Of a DNA stretch of 64,000 bases, positions 54,911 to 63,103 are shown one piece after another. Positions within the stretch are counted from its first letter, which is position 1. Every line of letters starts with the position of its first letter. The notes beneath the pieces were generated by a model. That model made no database searches, had not been told where the DNA came from, and saw only the letters and a program-made list of their open reading frames with translations. Made by a program: the position numbers and the translations under genes. This DNA is from Flavobacterium chilense. GTDB taxonomy: Bacteria; Bacteroidota; Bacteroidia; Flavobacteriales; Flavobacteriaceae. Location of the stretch: positions 1 to 64,000 of the forward strand of contig NZ_LSYT01000003.1 of the NCBI RefSeq assembly GCF_001602525.1, given 5' to 3'.

Positions 54911-56374
54911 ATGGAAATAAAAAATATAAACACATTAGGTCAGTTAAAAGCCGCAGGATATCAAAGTATAAGTATCAAAGACGAATTACGTAATAATCTT
55001 CGCGAAAAAATAAAATCAGGGAAACCGGTTTTTGAAGGTGTTCATGGTTTCGAAAATACAGTAATTCCGGAATTAGAACGTGCGATTCTATCCCGTCATA
55101 ATATAAATTTACTAGGACTTCGTGGTCAGGCAAAAACACGTTTGGCGCGTAAAATGGTTGAATTGTTAGACGAATATATTCCGTTTGTAACAGATTCTGA
55201 AATCAATGATGATCCATTGAATCCTATTTCGCGTTTTGCAAAAGATCTGATAGCTGAAAAAGGGGATCAAACTCCAGTTTCATGGTTGCACAGAAGTGAA
55301 CGTTTCTTTGAAAAACTAGCAACTCCGGATGTAACTGTAGCTGATTTAATTGGAGATGTTGACCCGATAAAAGCGGCGAATTTAAAATTATCTTATGCAG
55401 ATGATCGTGTGATTCACTTCGGAATGATTCCAAGAGCGAATCGTTGTATTTTTGTAATTAACGAATTACCCGATTTACAAGCCAGAATTCAGGTAGCGTT
55501 ATTTAATATTTTGCAGGAAGGAGATATTCAAATTAGAGGATTCAAATTAAGAATGCCACTTGATATGCAATTTATTTTTACTGCAAATCCTGAAGATTAT
55601 ACCAATCGCGGAAGCATAGTAACACCGTTAAAAGACAGAATTGGTTCTCAAATCCTGACACATTATCCGGAAAGCGTTGCAATTGCCAGAACAATTACAG
55701 AGCAGGAAGCTAAGCTGGACGAAACACAACATAAATTAGTTTATGTACCAGGTTTGGCCAAAGATATTCTGGAACAAATAAGCTTTGAAGCTCGTGACAG
55801 TGAATACATCGATAATAAAAGTGGCGTAAGTGCGAGAATGAGCATTACTGCTTTTGAGAATTTAATGAGCACAGCAGAACGTCGTGCTTTAAAAGCAGGA
55901 GTAGATAAAACTACTTTAAGACTGTCTGATTTTATGGGAATTATTCCTGCCATTACCGGAAAAGTAGAATTGGTATATGAAGGAGAGCAGGAGGGAGCTG
56001 CTGCAGTAGCACAAAATCTAATAGGTTCAGCAATTAGAACGTTATTCCCGACACTTTTACCAAAAATCGAAAAATTAGAGAAACCGGGTGAGAAAACACC
56101 ATATACAGATTTGATAGAATGGTTTTTTGCCGAAAGCGGTTTCGAATTGCTGGACGATGCATCAGACAAGGAGTATCAGGCCATTTTGGATGAAGTAACT
56201 CCGCTTGACGTATTACTAAAAAAATACCAGCCACAACTGGATAAAAAAGACCAATATTTCATGAAAGAATTTATTTTGTGGGGATTAGTCGAATATAAAA
56301 AATTGAGCAAAGATCGCTTTGCGCAAGGACATCAGTTTAAAGATATGTACGGAAGTTATATCAGTAAATTGTAG
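54911..56374 (+). CDS. AAA+ ATPase of the Mg-chelatase/MoxR type
   Basis: 487 residues from ATG 54911 (MEIKNINTLGQL); an ATG at 54860 would add 17 residues with no conserved look. Walker A is GLRGQAKT (69-76). The Walker B strand reads RCIFVINELPDL, with Asn in place of the first acidic residue. Sensor region FTANPEDYTNRGSIVTPLKD follows. It belongs to the group with Mg-chelatase subunit I and forms a pair with the VWA gene. A terminator follows at 56395. Confidence 0.88.
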   Translation: MEIKNINTLGQLKAAGYQSISIKDELRNNLREKIKSGKPVFEGVHGFENTVIPELERAILSRHNINLLGLRGQAKTRLARKMVELLDEYIPFVTDSEINDDPLNPISRFAKDLIAEKGDQTPVSWLHRSERFFEKLATPDVTVADLIGDVDPIKAANLKLSYADDRVIHFGMIPRANRCIFVINELPDLQARIQVALFNILQEGDIQIRGFKLRMPLDMQFIFTANPEDYTNRGSIVTPLKDRIGSQILTHYPESVAIARTITEQEAKLDETQHKLVYVPGLAKDILEQISFEARDSEYIDNKSGVSARMSITAFENLMSTAERRALKAGVDKTTLRLSDFMGIIPAITGKVELVYEGEQEGAAAVAQNLIGSAIRTLFPTLLPKIEKLEKPGEKTPYTDLIEWFFAESGFELLDDASDKEYQAILDEVTPLDVLLKKYQPQLDKKDQYFMKEFILWGLVEYKKLSKDRFAQGHQFKDMYGSYISKL

Positions 56375-56394
56375 TTTTTTAACTTTAATAAAAG

Positions 56395-56432
56395 AGCCTG
56401 ACTGAATTTTAAAATCTGTCAGGCTTTTTTTA
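56395..56432 (+). terminator. Terminator after the VWA/AAA+ pair
   Basis: AGCCTGAC and GTCAGGCT form a perfect 8-bp stem, followed by seven T. Confidence 0.9.
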
Positions 56433-56514
56433 TTTATGATAAAATATGGTCTTTCCATTTTTATTTCGTCTACCTTGCTGCGTTAGCTGTATTTGCAGTC
56501 TTTCCCAAAGTAAA

Positions 56515-57108
56515 ATGGAAAATGGTTTCGAGGATTTGATTGCGAGTTATATTGAGAATAATGTTGGAATATCCGAGCATTTTTTAAGCCCGGAATTAGC
56601 GAATCATTTAAAACAAAACTTACTCGATTTAAATAGCAAAAGCTTGTTGATGGCTGCAGGAATAGGCAATTCAGAAAAACTGTCTTATGATGGTGCTATC
56701 AGAAGTGATTCTATTTATTGGCTGGATAAAAAGCATAACAATGTTTTCGAAAATGAGTTCTTTGCTCAGATAGACGCTTTCATTATTTACTTAAATCAAA
56801 CTTGTTACGCCGGAATCACCGGTTACGAGTTTCATTACTCTTTGTATGAAACCGGAGATTTTTATCTGAAACATTTAGATCAGTTTAAAAATAATCCGGG
56901 TCGTAAATATTCCATGATTAGTTATCTCAACAACAACTGGAAAGAAAGCGATGGAGGAGAACTGATGATTCATCAGGAAAATAACAATCAAAAAATTTCG
57001 CCTACACAGGGTAAAACAGTATTCTTTAAAAGTAATGAATTAGTTCACGAAGTACTGGTAACACAAAATACAAGAATGAGTATTACAGGCTGGTTAAAAA
57101 GCGATTAA
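56515..57108 (+). CDS. 2-oxoglutarate/Fe(II) oxygenase
   Basis: 197 residues from ATG 56515 (MENGFEDLIASYIEN); an ATG at 56446 adds 23 non-conserved residues. The facial triad is H120 and D122 (YLKHLDQF) and H178 (ELVHEVL), with R187 to bind 2-oxoglutarate. RKYSMISYLNNNWKESDGGE is typical of prolyl-4-hydroxylase-like enzymes. Substrate unknown; single gene. Confidence 0.88.
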   Translation: MENGFEDLIASYIENNVGISEHFLSPELANHLKQNLLDLNSKSLLMAAGIGNSEKLSYDGAIRSDSIYWLDKKHNNVFENEFFAQIDAFIIYLNQTCYAGITGYEFHYSLYETGDFYLKHLDQFKNNPGRKYSMISYLNNNWKESDGGELMIHQENNNQKISPTQGKTVFFKSNELVHEVLVTQNTRMSITGWLKSD

Positions 57109-57162
57109 AAACTTTATGCATAAACTAATTTGATACAGTTTTGTTATTTTTTTTAAATTATA

Positions 57163-57183
57163 TTGATATATCAATTATATTTG
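57163..57183 (+). promoter_or_regulatory. MarR promoter with overlapping palindrome
   Basis: TATATTTG (57176-57183) matches TAnnTTTG. The perfect palindrome TTGATATATCAA (57163-57174) lies one base upstream, between the -33 and -7 positions. MarR proteins often bind such TTGATA-type sites, so autorepression is likely. Confidence 0.72.
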
Positions 57184-57201
57184 CATCAAATAAAAAAAGA
57201 T

Positions 57202-57639
57202 ATGAAACTTGAAAATCCAACCGGAACTGCCCTTTATTCTATTGAAAAGGCAATTAAAGAATATCGAAAGCTGGCACAAAAAAATATTACCAAAGTGGTC
57301 GAAGACATTACGGTAGATCAGTGCCTGGTGTTGATTATACTAAATGATAATCAGGATATTTCTCAAAACGAACTAGCAAATCTTGTTTTTAAAGACAACG
57401 CTTCCATTACGAGAATGATCGAATTAATGGTGAAGAAAGAATATCTAACCCGAACAATCCATCCCGAAGACAGAAGAAAATTCAATCTTGAAATCACAAA
57501 TAAAGGAATAAAAACACTTGAATTAATACAGCCGGTTATTAAGATCAACAGACAAACTGCACTTGATGGTTTATCGCTGGAAGAAATAACATTGCTGGAT
57601 CAAACACTGAATAAAATAATCATTAATTGTAAAAAATAA
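57202..57639 (+). CDS. MarR-family transcriptional regulator
   Basis: 145 residues from ATG 57202 (MKLENPTGTALYSIEKA); a TTG start at 57163 lies in the promoter palindrome and is rejected. The winged helix includes DISQNELANLVFKDNASITR and the wing TRTIHPEDRRKFNLEITNKG, classic for MarR. The gene is 5 bases upstream of the serine hydrolase gene, which it probably controls together with itself through TTGATATATCAA. Confidence 0.93.
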   Translation: MKLENPTGTALYSIEKAIKEYRKLAQKNITKVVEDITVDQCLVLIILNDNQDISQNELANLVFKDNASITRMIELMVKKEYLTRTIHPEDRRKFNLEITNKGIKTLELIQPVIKINRQTALDGLSLEEITLLDQTLNKIIINCKK

Positions 57640-57644
57640 TTCGC

Positions 57645-58964
57645 ATGAAATCAAAATTTACCCTAATCGTATTGTTGGTATTTGCTTTTGGATATTCGCA
57701 AAAAGAACTGAACAGTAAATTAGAACAATACATGGATGCACAATTTGCCATTAATGATTTTAGTGGTACAGTTTTGATTTCCAAAAATGATTCGATACTG
57801 CTCAAAAAAGCATATGGTTTTGCTGATTACGAATGGAAAGTAAAAAACACCATAGATTCAAAATTCAGTTTGGCTTCGGTTTCAAAGCAATTTACTGCTG
57901 TTGCTATTTTGCAATTAGCAGAAAACGGAAAGCTTTCATTAGATGATTCTTTAAATAAATACTTTAGTGATTTTCCAAAAGGAGAAAAGATAAGCTTAAA
58001 GATGATGCTGTCGCATAATGCCGGACTGCAAATGGATTTTGATGAATTGTATTTGACTAAAACTGATCTCGACAAAGATTCGGTATATGCTTATATAGCT
58101 AAAATGCCTTTGTTGTTTGAGCCTGGCACAAATACAGCTTACAGTAATATTGGTTATTATTTACTTGGCAGGATCATAGAAAAAGTATCCGGACAAACTT
58201 ATTCAGCTTATCTGAAAGAGCATTTATTTGATAAAGCAAAAATGTACAATTCCGGCGTTACGACAAATGATGCAATAGTAGATAAAATGACTAAATTGTA
58301 TTATGTTGACAATAACAAATTAATGAAAAATCCATATATCAACTGGAATTTTAATTTAGGACACGATGGTATTTATTCGACAGTCGAAGATTTAAATTTA
58401 TGGAATAAGGCACTTTTCAATAGTCAAATCTTATTGTCGGAAGAATTTAAGAAAAAAATGTTCACATCATATAATGATCAAAATTTTGGTTTTGGAGTTA
58501 TGATTAATCCGTTCTATAATCAAAATCATGAGTTAATTGCACACGATGGTGGTTTCTTTGGTGCGATGACTTCGTTTAATAAATTTACAAAGGATAATAT
58601 TTTGATTACAGTTTTGTCGAATAATCAATCAAAATCATACTACATCGCTTATGGACTTGCCGGAATTTGTTTTGGAAAAGCAGTTGAACTTCCGTACAAA
58701 CACATTCAGATAGCAATAGATCCTAAAATTTACGATCAATACATAGGAGAGTATGAAAATATCCAAATTTTGAAGAAAGACAACAAGTTGTATTACATGG
58801 ATTATAATATTGAATTGTTGCCAGAATCTCAGGCAAAATTTTTCCGCTCCGACAATAATAATACTACATTGGAATTTATCAAAAATAAAAAAGGAAAAAT
58901 TATACAGTTAGAAATAAAAAAGGCTGGAATAAAAGAAATAAAAAATAAAACTAAAGGAGTTTAA
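57645..58964 (+). CDS. Serine hydrolase of the beta-lactamase / PBP4-like family
   Basis: 439 residues with a signal peptide (MKSKFTLIVLLVFAFGYS). Catalytic motifs of the class C / DD-peptidase group are present: S78-V-S-K81 (ASVSKQF), Y166-S-N168 (AYSNIGY) and HDGG near residue 300. A C-terminal lipocalin-like domain (about 350-439) is usual in this family. Likely a periplasmic esterase or peptidase; true beta-lactamase activity is unproven. Co-transcribed with the MarR gene. Confidence 0.9.
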   Translation: MKSKFTLIVLLVFAFGYSQKELNSKLEQYMDAQFAINDFSGTVLISKNDSILLKKAYGFADYEWKVKNTIDSKFSLASVSKQFTAVAILQLAENGKLSLDDSLNKYFSDFPKGEKISLKMMLSHNAGLQMDFDELYLTKTDLDKDSVYAYIAKMPLLFEPGTNTAYSNIGYYLLGRIIEKVSGQTYSAYLKEHLFDKAKMYNSGVTTNDAIVDKMTKLYYVDNNKLMKNPYINWNFNLGHDGIYSTVEDLNLWNKALFNSQILLSEEFKKKMFTSYNDQNFGFGVMINPFYNQNHELIAHDGGFFGAMTSFNKFTKDNILITVLSNNQSKSYYIAYGLAGICFGKAVELPYKHIQIAIDPKIYDQYIGEYENIQILKKDNKLYYMDYNIELLPESQAKFFRSDNNNTTLEFIKNKKGKIIQLEIKKAGIKEIKNKTKGV

Positions 58965-58994
58965 ACACTATTTTTGTGATCAAAATTTAGTCCT

Positions 58995-59849
58995 ATGTTA
59001 TTTCTTGTTTTAAGTATTTTATGCAGCGTAATTGTGGGTGTTATTTTCAAAATAACCCGTAAATATAATGGCAATCCCACGCAAATAATAGCTTTTAATT
59101 ACATTATTGCCTTAATACTTTGTTATTTTACTTTTAATCCTGATTTGACCGAAGTAGATGCAAATGCACCCTGGAATATTTATATTGCTATTGGAGTTTT
59201 ATTGCCGGTTGTTTTTCTGTTCTTAGTCGCTTCGATCAGACATACAGGAATTGTCAAAACTGATGCAGCACAGCGTTTGTCTTTATTTATTCCCATACTT
59301 GCCGCATGGTTTATTTTTAAAGAAGAATTTAATTCTTATAAAGTTATAGGGCTTGTAGTTGGGTTTCTGGCACTTTTATTTATTTTAAGAAAAGAATCTG
59401 ATAACACAGAGAACAAATGGTTTTTTCCGGCTACTGTTTTAATTGGTTTCGGAATCATTGATATTCTTTTTAAGCAAATAGCGCTTTATACTACTTTGCC
59501 TTATCCAACTTCTTTATTCGTTGTATTTTGTATTGCATTGGGTATTGCAATCCTGATCTCAGTTTACGAAATCGGAATTAAAAATGTGAAACTCGAACCT
59601 AAAAACATCCTTTTTGGAGCTTTGGTTGGGATTTTTAATTTCGGAAATATTCTGTTTTACTTAAAAGCACATAAGGCTTTCGCCGAAAATCCTTCGACCG
59701 TTTTTGCCGGAATGAACATGGGAGTTATCATTTTAGGAAGTCTCGTTGGCTTGTTTTTTTTCAGGGAAAAATTATCCAAAATTAATTTTATTGGAATCTT
59801 TTTAGCCTTAATTTCGATCGTTTTGATCGTTATTTCTCAATTTAAATAA
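58995..59849 (+). CDS. DMT/EamA-type transporter
   Basis: 284 residues with about ten membrane helices in two homologous halves, each starting near an EamA-like segment (AAWFIFKEEFNSYKVIGLVV and GLFFFREKLSKINFIGIFLA). Drug/metabolite transporters export amino acids, nucleotides or other small metabolites. The substrate is unknown. It lies 30 bases after the serine hydrolase gene and may share its transcript. Confidence 0.88.
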   Translation: MLFLVLSILCSVIVGVIFKITRKYNGNPTQIIAFNYIIALILCYFTFNPDLTEVDANAPWNIYIAIGVLLPVVFLFLVASIRHTGIVKTDAAQRLSLFIPILAAWFIFKEEFNSYKVIGLVVGFLALLFILRKESDNTENKWFFPATVLIGFGIIDILFKQIALYTTLPYPTSLFVVFCIALGIAILISVYEIGIKNVKLEPKNILFGALVGIFNFGNILFYLKAHKAFAENPSTVFAGMNMGVIILGSLVGLFFFREKLSKINFIGIFLALISIVLIVISQFK

Positions 59850-59955
59850 AATATTTTTATCTCGTAAGTGTTTATTTTACAGTGATTTTTAAATAAAGTT
59901 GTATCATATTTAAAATAAACTCTACTAATTCTATAGAATTTATAAATATAATTTA

Positions 59956-59963
59956 TAAATTTG
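59956..59963 (+). promoter_or_regulatory. -7 box before the first small Cys/Met ORF
   Basis: TAAATTTG fits TAnnTTTG and ends 8 bases before the ATG at 59972, so a transcript starting there would be nearly leaderless. No -33 element found. Confidence 0.45.
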
Positions 59964-59971
59964 TCTCAACA

Positions 59972-60058
59972 ATGAAAAACTATATCCTATATATCATCAC
60001 GTTTGTATGCAGCTTCACGATGTGCTGCATGATGAACCATGTGCTGAAATGGCGTTAA
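59972..60058 (+). CDS. Possible 28-residue Cys/Met-rich leader peptide
   Basis: MKNYILYIITFVCSFTMCC is followed by MMNHVLKWR and stop. It contains a run of Cys and Met codons (MCCMM) within an RNA segment that can fold (ATGCAGC 60007-60013 with GCTGCAT 60024-60030). A strong terminator follows 35 bases later. Layout is that of a transcription attenuator, but I found no convincing antiterminator. Confidence 0.4.
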   Translation: MKNYILYIITFVCSFTMCCMMNHVLKWR

Positions 60059-60092
60059 TAGAGAAAGTACTTGTTAGTTATTTTTTTTTTTT

Positions 60093-60123
60093 AGCCTTTC
60101 ATGCACCATGAAAGGCTTTTTTT
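60093..60123 (+). terminator. Strong terminator between the small ORFs
   Basis: AGCCTTTCATG and CATGAAAGGCT form a perfect 11-bp stem with loop CAC, followed by seven T and preceded by a T-run. Confidence 0.9.
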
Positions 60124-60146
60124 AGAATTATTAAAAAACAGATAAA

Positions 60147-60263
60147 ATGAGATCAAATCGAAATACCAACATAATGATGCAATGTTGTCGGATTAAAATT
60201 CCATGTTGCAGTTGTCAAAACGATTTACAGCAGATAAAAGTTGTCTGTAAATCTTTAAAATAG
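60147..60263 (+). CDS. Possible 38-residue Cys-rich peptide
   Basis: The peptide includes NIMMQCCRIKIPCCSCQN and one more Cys near its end, six Cys in 38 residues. It sits between the terminator and the glutamate dehydrogenase gene (ATG 60315). Cys-rich micro-ORFs in leaders can sense Cys or metal supply. Expression is uncertain. Confidence 0.35.
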   Translation: MRSNRNTNIMMQCCRIKIPCCSCQNDLQQIKVVCKSLK

Positions 60264-60314
60264 AATGAATTAAATATAGTAAATCAAATACCCAAATTTA
60301 AAAAGATATATATC

Positions 60315-61601
60315 ATGAGTACAGAATTAATAAAACAGAATCCTTTTCAATCAATGATTGATCGCTTTAATATCGCTGCTGATATTCTAAATTTAGAGGA
60401 ATCGATCAGGCAGAAATTGCAACGACCTGAAAAACAAATTGTCGTAAACTTTTCAATCACCTTAGACAACGGAACAGAACAAAATTTCGAAGGTTACCGT
60501 GTCATTCACAATACAGCTTTAGGGCCGTCAAAAGGAGGGATTCGTTATGATAACGCCGTAAATCTGGACGAAGTAAAAGCACTGGCTGCCTGGATGACCT
60601 GGAAATCTGCCGTAACTGGAATTCCGTTTGGAGGAGCAAAAGGCGGTATTATTTGTGATCCGGCAACACTTTCGAAAACCGAATTAGAAAAAATTACAAG
60701 AGCTTATACCAAAGCATTATCTGATATTTTTGGACCTGAAAAAGATGTTCCTGCACCGGATATGGGAACAGGTCCGGACGAAATGGGCTGGCTGATGGAT
60801 GAATTTTCATTGGTTCATGGTAAAACCATTCATGCCGTGGTAACCGGAAAACATTTGCATTCCGGAGGTTCATTAGGCAGAGTAGAGGCAACAGGACGCG
60901 GTGTGAGCATTATTACCTTACTGGCACTTCAAAAATTAAAATTAAGACCTGCAAGATCAAGTGTGGCTATTCAGGGCTTTGGTAATGTAGGATTACATTC
61001 GGCTTTATTTTTATATGAAAAAGGACTAAAAGTAGTTGCCGTTAGCGATGTACATGAAGCTTTTTATAACCCTGAAGGGCTTAATATTCCGGAGCTAATC
61101 CTCTATTACAATCTGAATAATAAAAGCATTAAAGGCTATCCAAATTCGGTTGCCATTAAACATGAAGAATTACTATTGCTGGATGTTGATGTATTGATTC
61201 CTGCAGCAAAAGAAGATGTTATTACACAAAAGAATGCCAGAGATATTCGTGCTAAAATCATTGTAGAAGGAGCAAACGGCCCGGTTTCGTCTGATGCTGA
61301 TCAAATATTGCATGACAACAATGTTTTAGTTGTTCCGGATATTTTAGCAAATGCAGGAGGTGTAACCGTTTCGTATTTTGAATGGCTTCAGAATTCACTT
61401 TTGGAATCCTGGAGAATTCATCAGATTAATACACGTTTAGAAGATATTCTGGAAAAAGGTTTTGAAACTGTTTTTAGAATTGCAGCCAAACACAATGTTA
61501 CACCTCGTATTGCAGCTTATATTATCGCCCTGCAAAAAGTTGCCGACACACAATCAGTAAAAGAAGTAGCATTGGCTGAGCCAAAGTTTAAGCAGAATTA
61601 A
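60315..61601 (+). CDS. gdhA: Glutamate dehydrogenase (Glu/Leu/Phe/Val family)
   Basis: 428 residues. It has ALGPSKGGIRYD (K73), the catalytic motif FGGAKGGI (K109), TWKSAV (K97) and a Rossmann NAD(P) site (IQGFGNVG, near 221). Length and motifs fit hexameric NAD(P)-dependent glutamate dehydrogenase of the small type. It links 2-oxoglutarate and ammonium to glutamate. The leader region with small Cys-rich ORFs is upstream; no TAnnTTTG box was seen directly before it. Confidence 0.93.
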   Translation: MSTELIKQNPFQSMIDRFNIAADILNLEESIRQKLQRPEKQIVVNFSITLDNGTEQNFEGYRVIHNTALGPSKGGIRYDNAVNLDEVKALAAWMTWKSAVTGIPFGGAKGGIICDPATLSKTELEKITRAYTKALSDIFGPEKDVPAPDMGTGPDEMGWLMDEFSLVHGKTIHAVVTGKHLHSGGSLGRVEATGRGVSIITLLALQKLKLRPARSSVAIQGFGNVGLHSALFLYEKGLKVVAVSDVHEAFYNPEGLNIPELILYYNLNNKSIKGYPNSVAIKHEELLLLDVDVLIPAAKEDVITQKNARDIRAKIIVEGANGPVSSDADQILHDNNVLVVPDILANAGGVTVSYFEWLQNSLLESWRIHQINTRLEDILEKGFETVFRIAAKHNVTPRIAAYIIALQKVADTQSVKEVALAEPKFKQN

Positions 61602-61619
61602 AAGATAGATTTTTAGCAT

Positions 61620-61689
61620 ACAAAGACTGTTTTCATTGATTAATATTATTTTCAAAAGAGAAGGTATTAATCGATGAAAATATCTTTGT
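61620..61689. repeat. Long imperfect inverted repeat
   Basis: TTTTCATTGATTAATA (61630-61645) pairs with TATTAATCGATGAAAA (61665-61680), 15 of 16 bases. Outside them ACAAAGA (61620-61626) pairs with TCTTTGT (61683-61689). It fills much of the gap between gdhA and the desaturase gene and may act as terminator or processing hairpin. TATCTTTG at 61681-61688 also fits a -7 box for the next gene. Confidence 0.7.
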
Positions 61690-61773
61690 TTTAAGTTAAT
61701 AGTAATCTGTTAGAAATAATTACGCTCAACAGATTTAAGTGTTTTTTTATAAATCAAAAAAGTAATTTTTAAA

Positions 61774-62997
61774 ATGAAACATATTAATTTTCTAGCTTTT
61801 GCAATGCCTGCTTTTTTCTTGTTCTTGTTTTTAGAATATAAACTGGCACAACGCAAGAAGAGACCGGAAATTTTTAATTACGAAAGCTCAGTGTCTAATA
61901 TTAGTATTGGTATTGCTGAACGACTGATCAATTTATTTATAGCAGCAAGTTTCTATCAATTGTATTATCTGATTTATGACAATTATAGAATTTTAGATAT
62001 TCCGAGTAATGTTTTTGTATGGTTTGCCCTTATTTTGGCTACCGATTTTGTTTGGTATTGGTACCACAGACTGGGGCATGAAGTCAATTTTTTCTGGGCT
62101 GCACATATTGTACATCATCATAGCGAAGAGTTTAATTTTACGGCTGCGGCCAGAATTACCACTTTTCAGGCTATTATTCGAACAGGATTTTGGTGTGTAC
62201 TCCCTTTTATAGGTTTCCATCCATCAATGGTAATCACCATGTTAATCGTACACGGAGCTTATTCTTTTTTTACCCATACTCAGCTTATCGGAAGAATAAA
62301 ATGGCTGGAATATGTTTTTGTAACGCCATCTGTTCATGGCGTTCATCATGCATCTGACGAGAAATATCTGGATAAAAATTACGGAGATATGTTTACTTTT
62401 TGGGACCGTCTTTTTGGAACCTTTCAGGAAGAAGAAGAAAAACCAAAATACGGATTAACACATCCATTAAAAAGCTATAGTTTTTTATGGCAGCATTTTC
62501 ATTACTATTTTGAGATTTACGAATTATGGAAACGATCCAAAGGTTTTAAAGCCAGATGGAAGGCTGTTTTTGGAAGTCCCGCCCATATGGATCAGGATAT
62601 TCGTCCAACGTTGGAAAAACGTTTTTTGCAGGATAAAGCCAATCCGCATCAGAGATTAAGATTTAAGAATTATCTTTACATTCAATTGGGTTTTTGCACG
62701 TTGTTTTTAACCGTTTTTACCTATTATTTTGAATTTTTAAATATTGCTGATAAAGTTTTTGTGCTTTCTGTTATTCTAATCACCTTAATCAACTGCGGTG
62801 CTTTGCTTGAACAGCGAAAATGGATGTATTACCTCGAATATGCACGTATTTTTATGGTAACGACTTACTTTTTATATGTAGAAAATTTAATCTCCTTTTT
62901 CTTTATTCCGCTTGCCGTTATGATTTTTGCCGAGCAATTATTTTCACTCAGCACACGGTATCAAAATGTGGTACTTCAATTAGAGCCTTCGGAGTAA
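61774..62997 (+). CDS. Sterol desaturase / fatty-acid hydroxylase family membrane enzyme
   Basis: 407 residues with several membrane helices. The diiron His boxes are H98xxxH102 (WYHRLGH), H111xxH114H115 (HIVHHH) and HGVHHASDEKYLDKNYGD near residue 190. Members hydroxylate or desaturate lipids such as sterols, carotenoids or fatty acids. The substrate is unknown; the C-terminal third (about 300-400) adds further helices. Single gene, with a repeat element downstream. Confidence 0.9.
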   Translation: MKHINFLAFAMPAFFLFLFLEYKLAQRKKRPEIFNYESSVSNISIGIAERLINLFIAASFYQLYYLIYDNYRILDIPSNVFVWFALILATDFVWYWYHRLGHEVNFFWAAHIVHHHSEEFNFTAAARITTFQAIIRTGFWCVLPFIGFHPSMVITMLIVHGAYSFFTHTQLIGRIKWLEYVFVTPSVHGVHHASDEKYLDKNYGDMFTFWDRLFGTFQEEEEKPKYGLTHPLKSYSFLWQHFHYYFEIYELWKRSKGFKARWKAVFGSPAHMDQDIRPTLEKRFLQDKANPHQRLRFKNYLYIQLGFCTLFLTVFTYYFEFLNIADKVFVLSVILITLINCGALLEQRKWMYYLEYARIFMVTTYFLYVENLISFFFIPLAVMIFAEQLFSLSTRYQNVVLQLEPSE

Positions 62998-63004
62998 TTT
63001 TTTT

Positions 63005-63095
63005 ACCATGGACTAGACAATTTTCACGAATTATTTTTTATTAATTTACAGTATAAAAAATTAGTGAAAATTGTGTAGTTCGTGGCAGATTTTTT
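63005..63095. repeat. Palindromic intergenic repeat, copy 2
   Basis: ACAATTTTCACGAATTATTT on the left and AAAAATTAGTGAAAATTGTG followed by TAGTTCGTGG on the right are inverted copies. It resembles the element at 52815-52906 and lies between convergent genes. Confidence 0.75.
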
Positions 63096-63103
63096 AATTC
63101 TTT

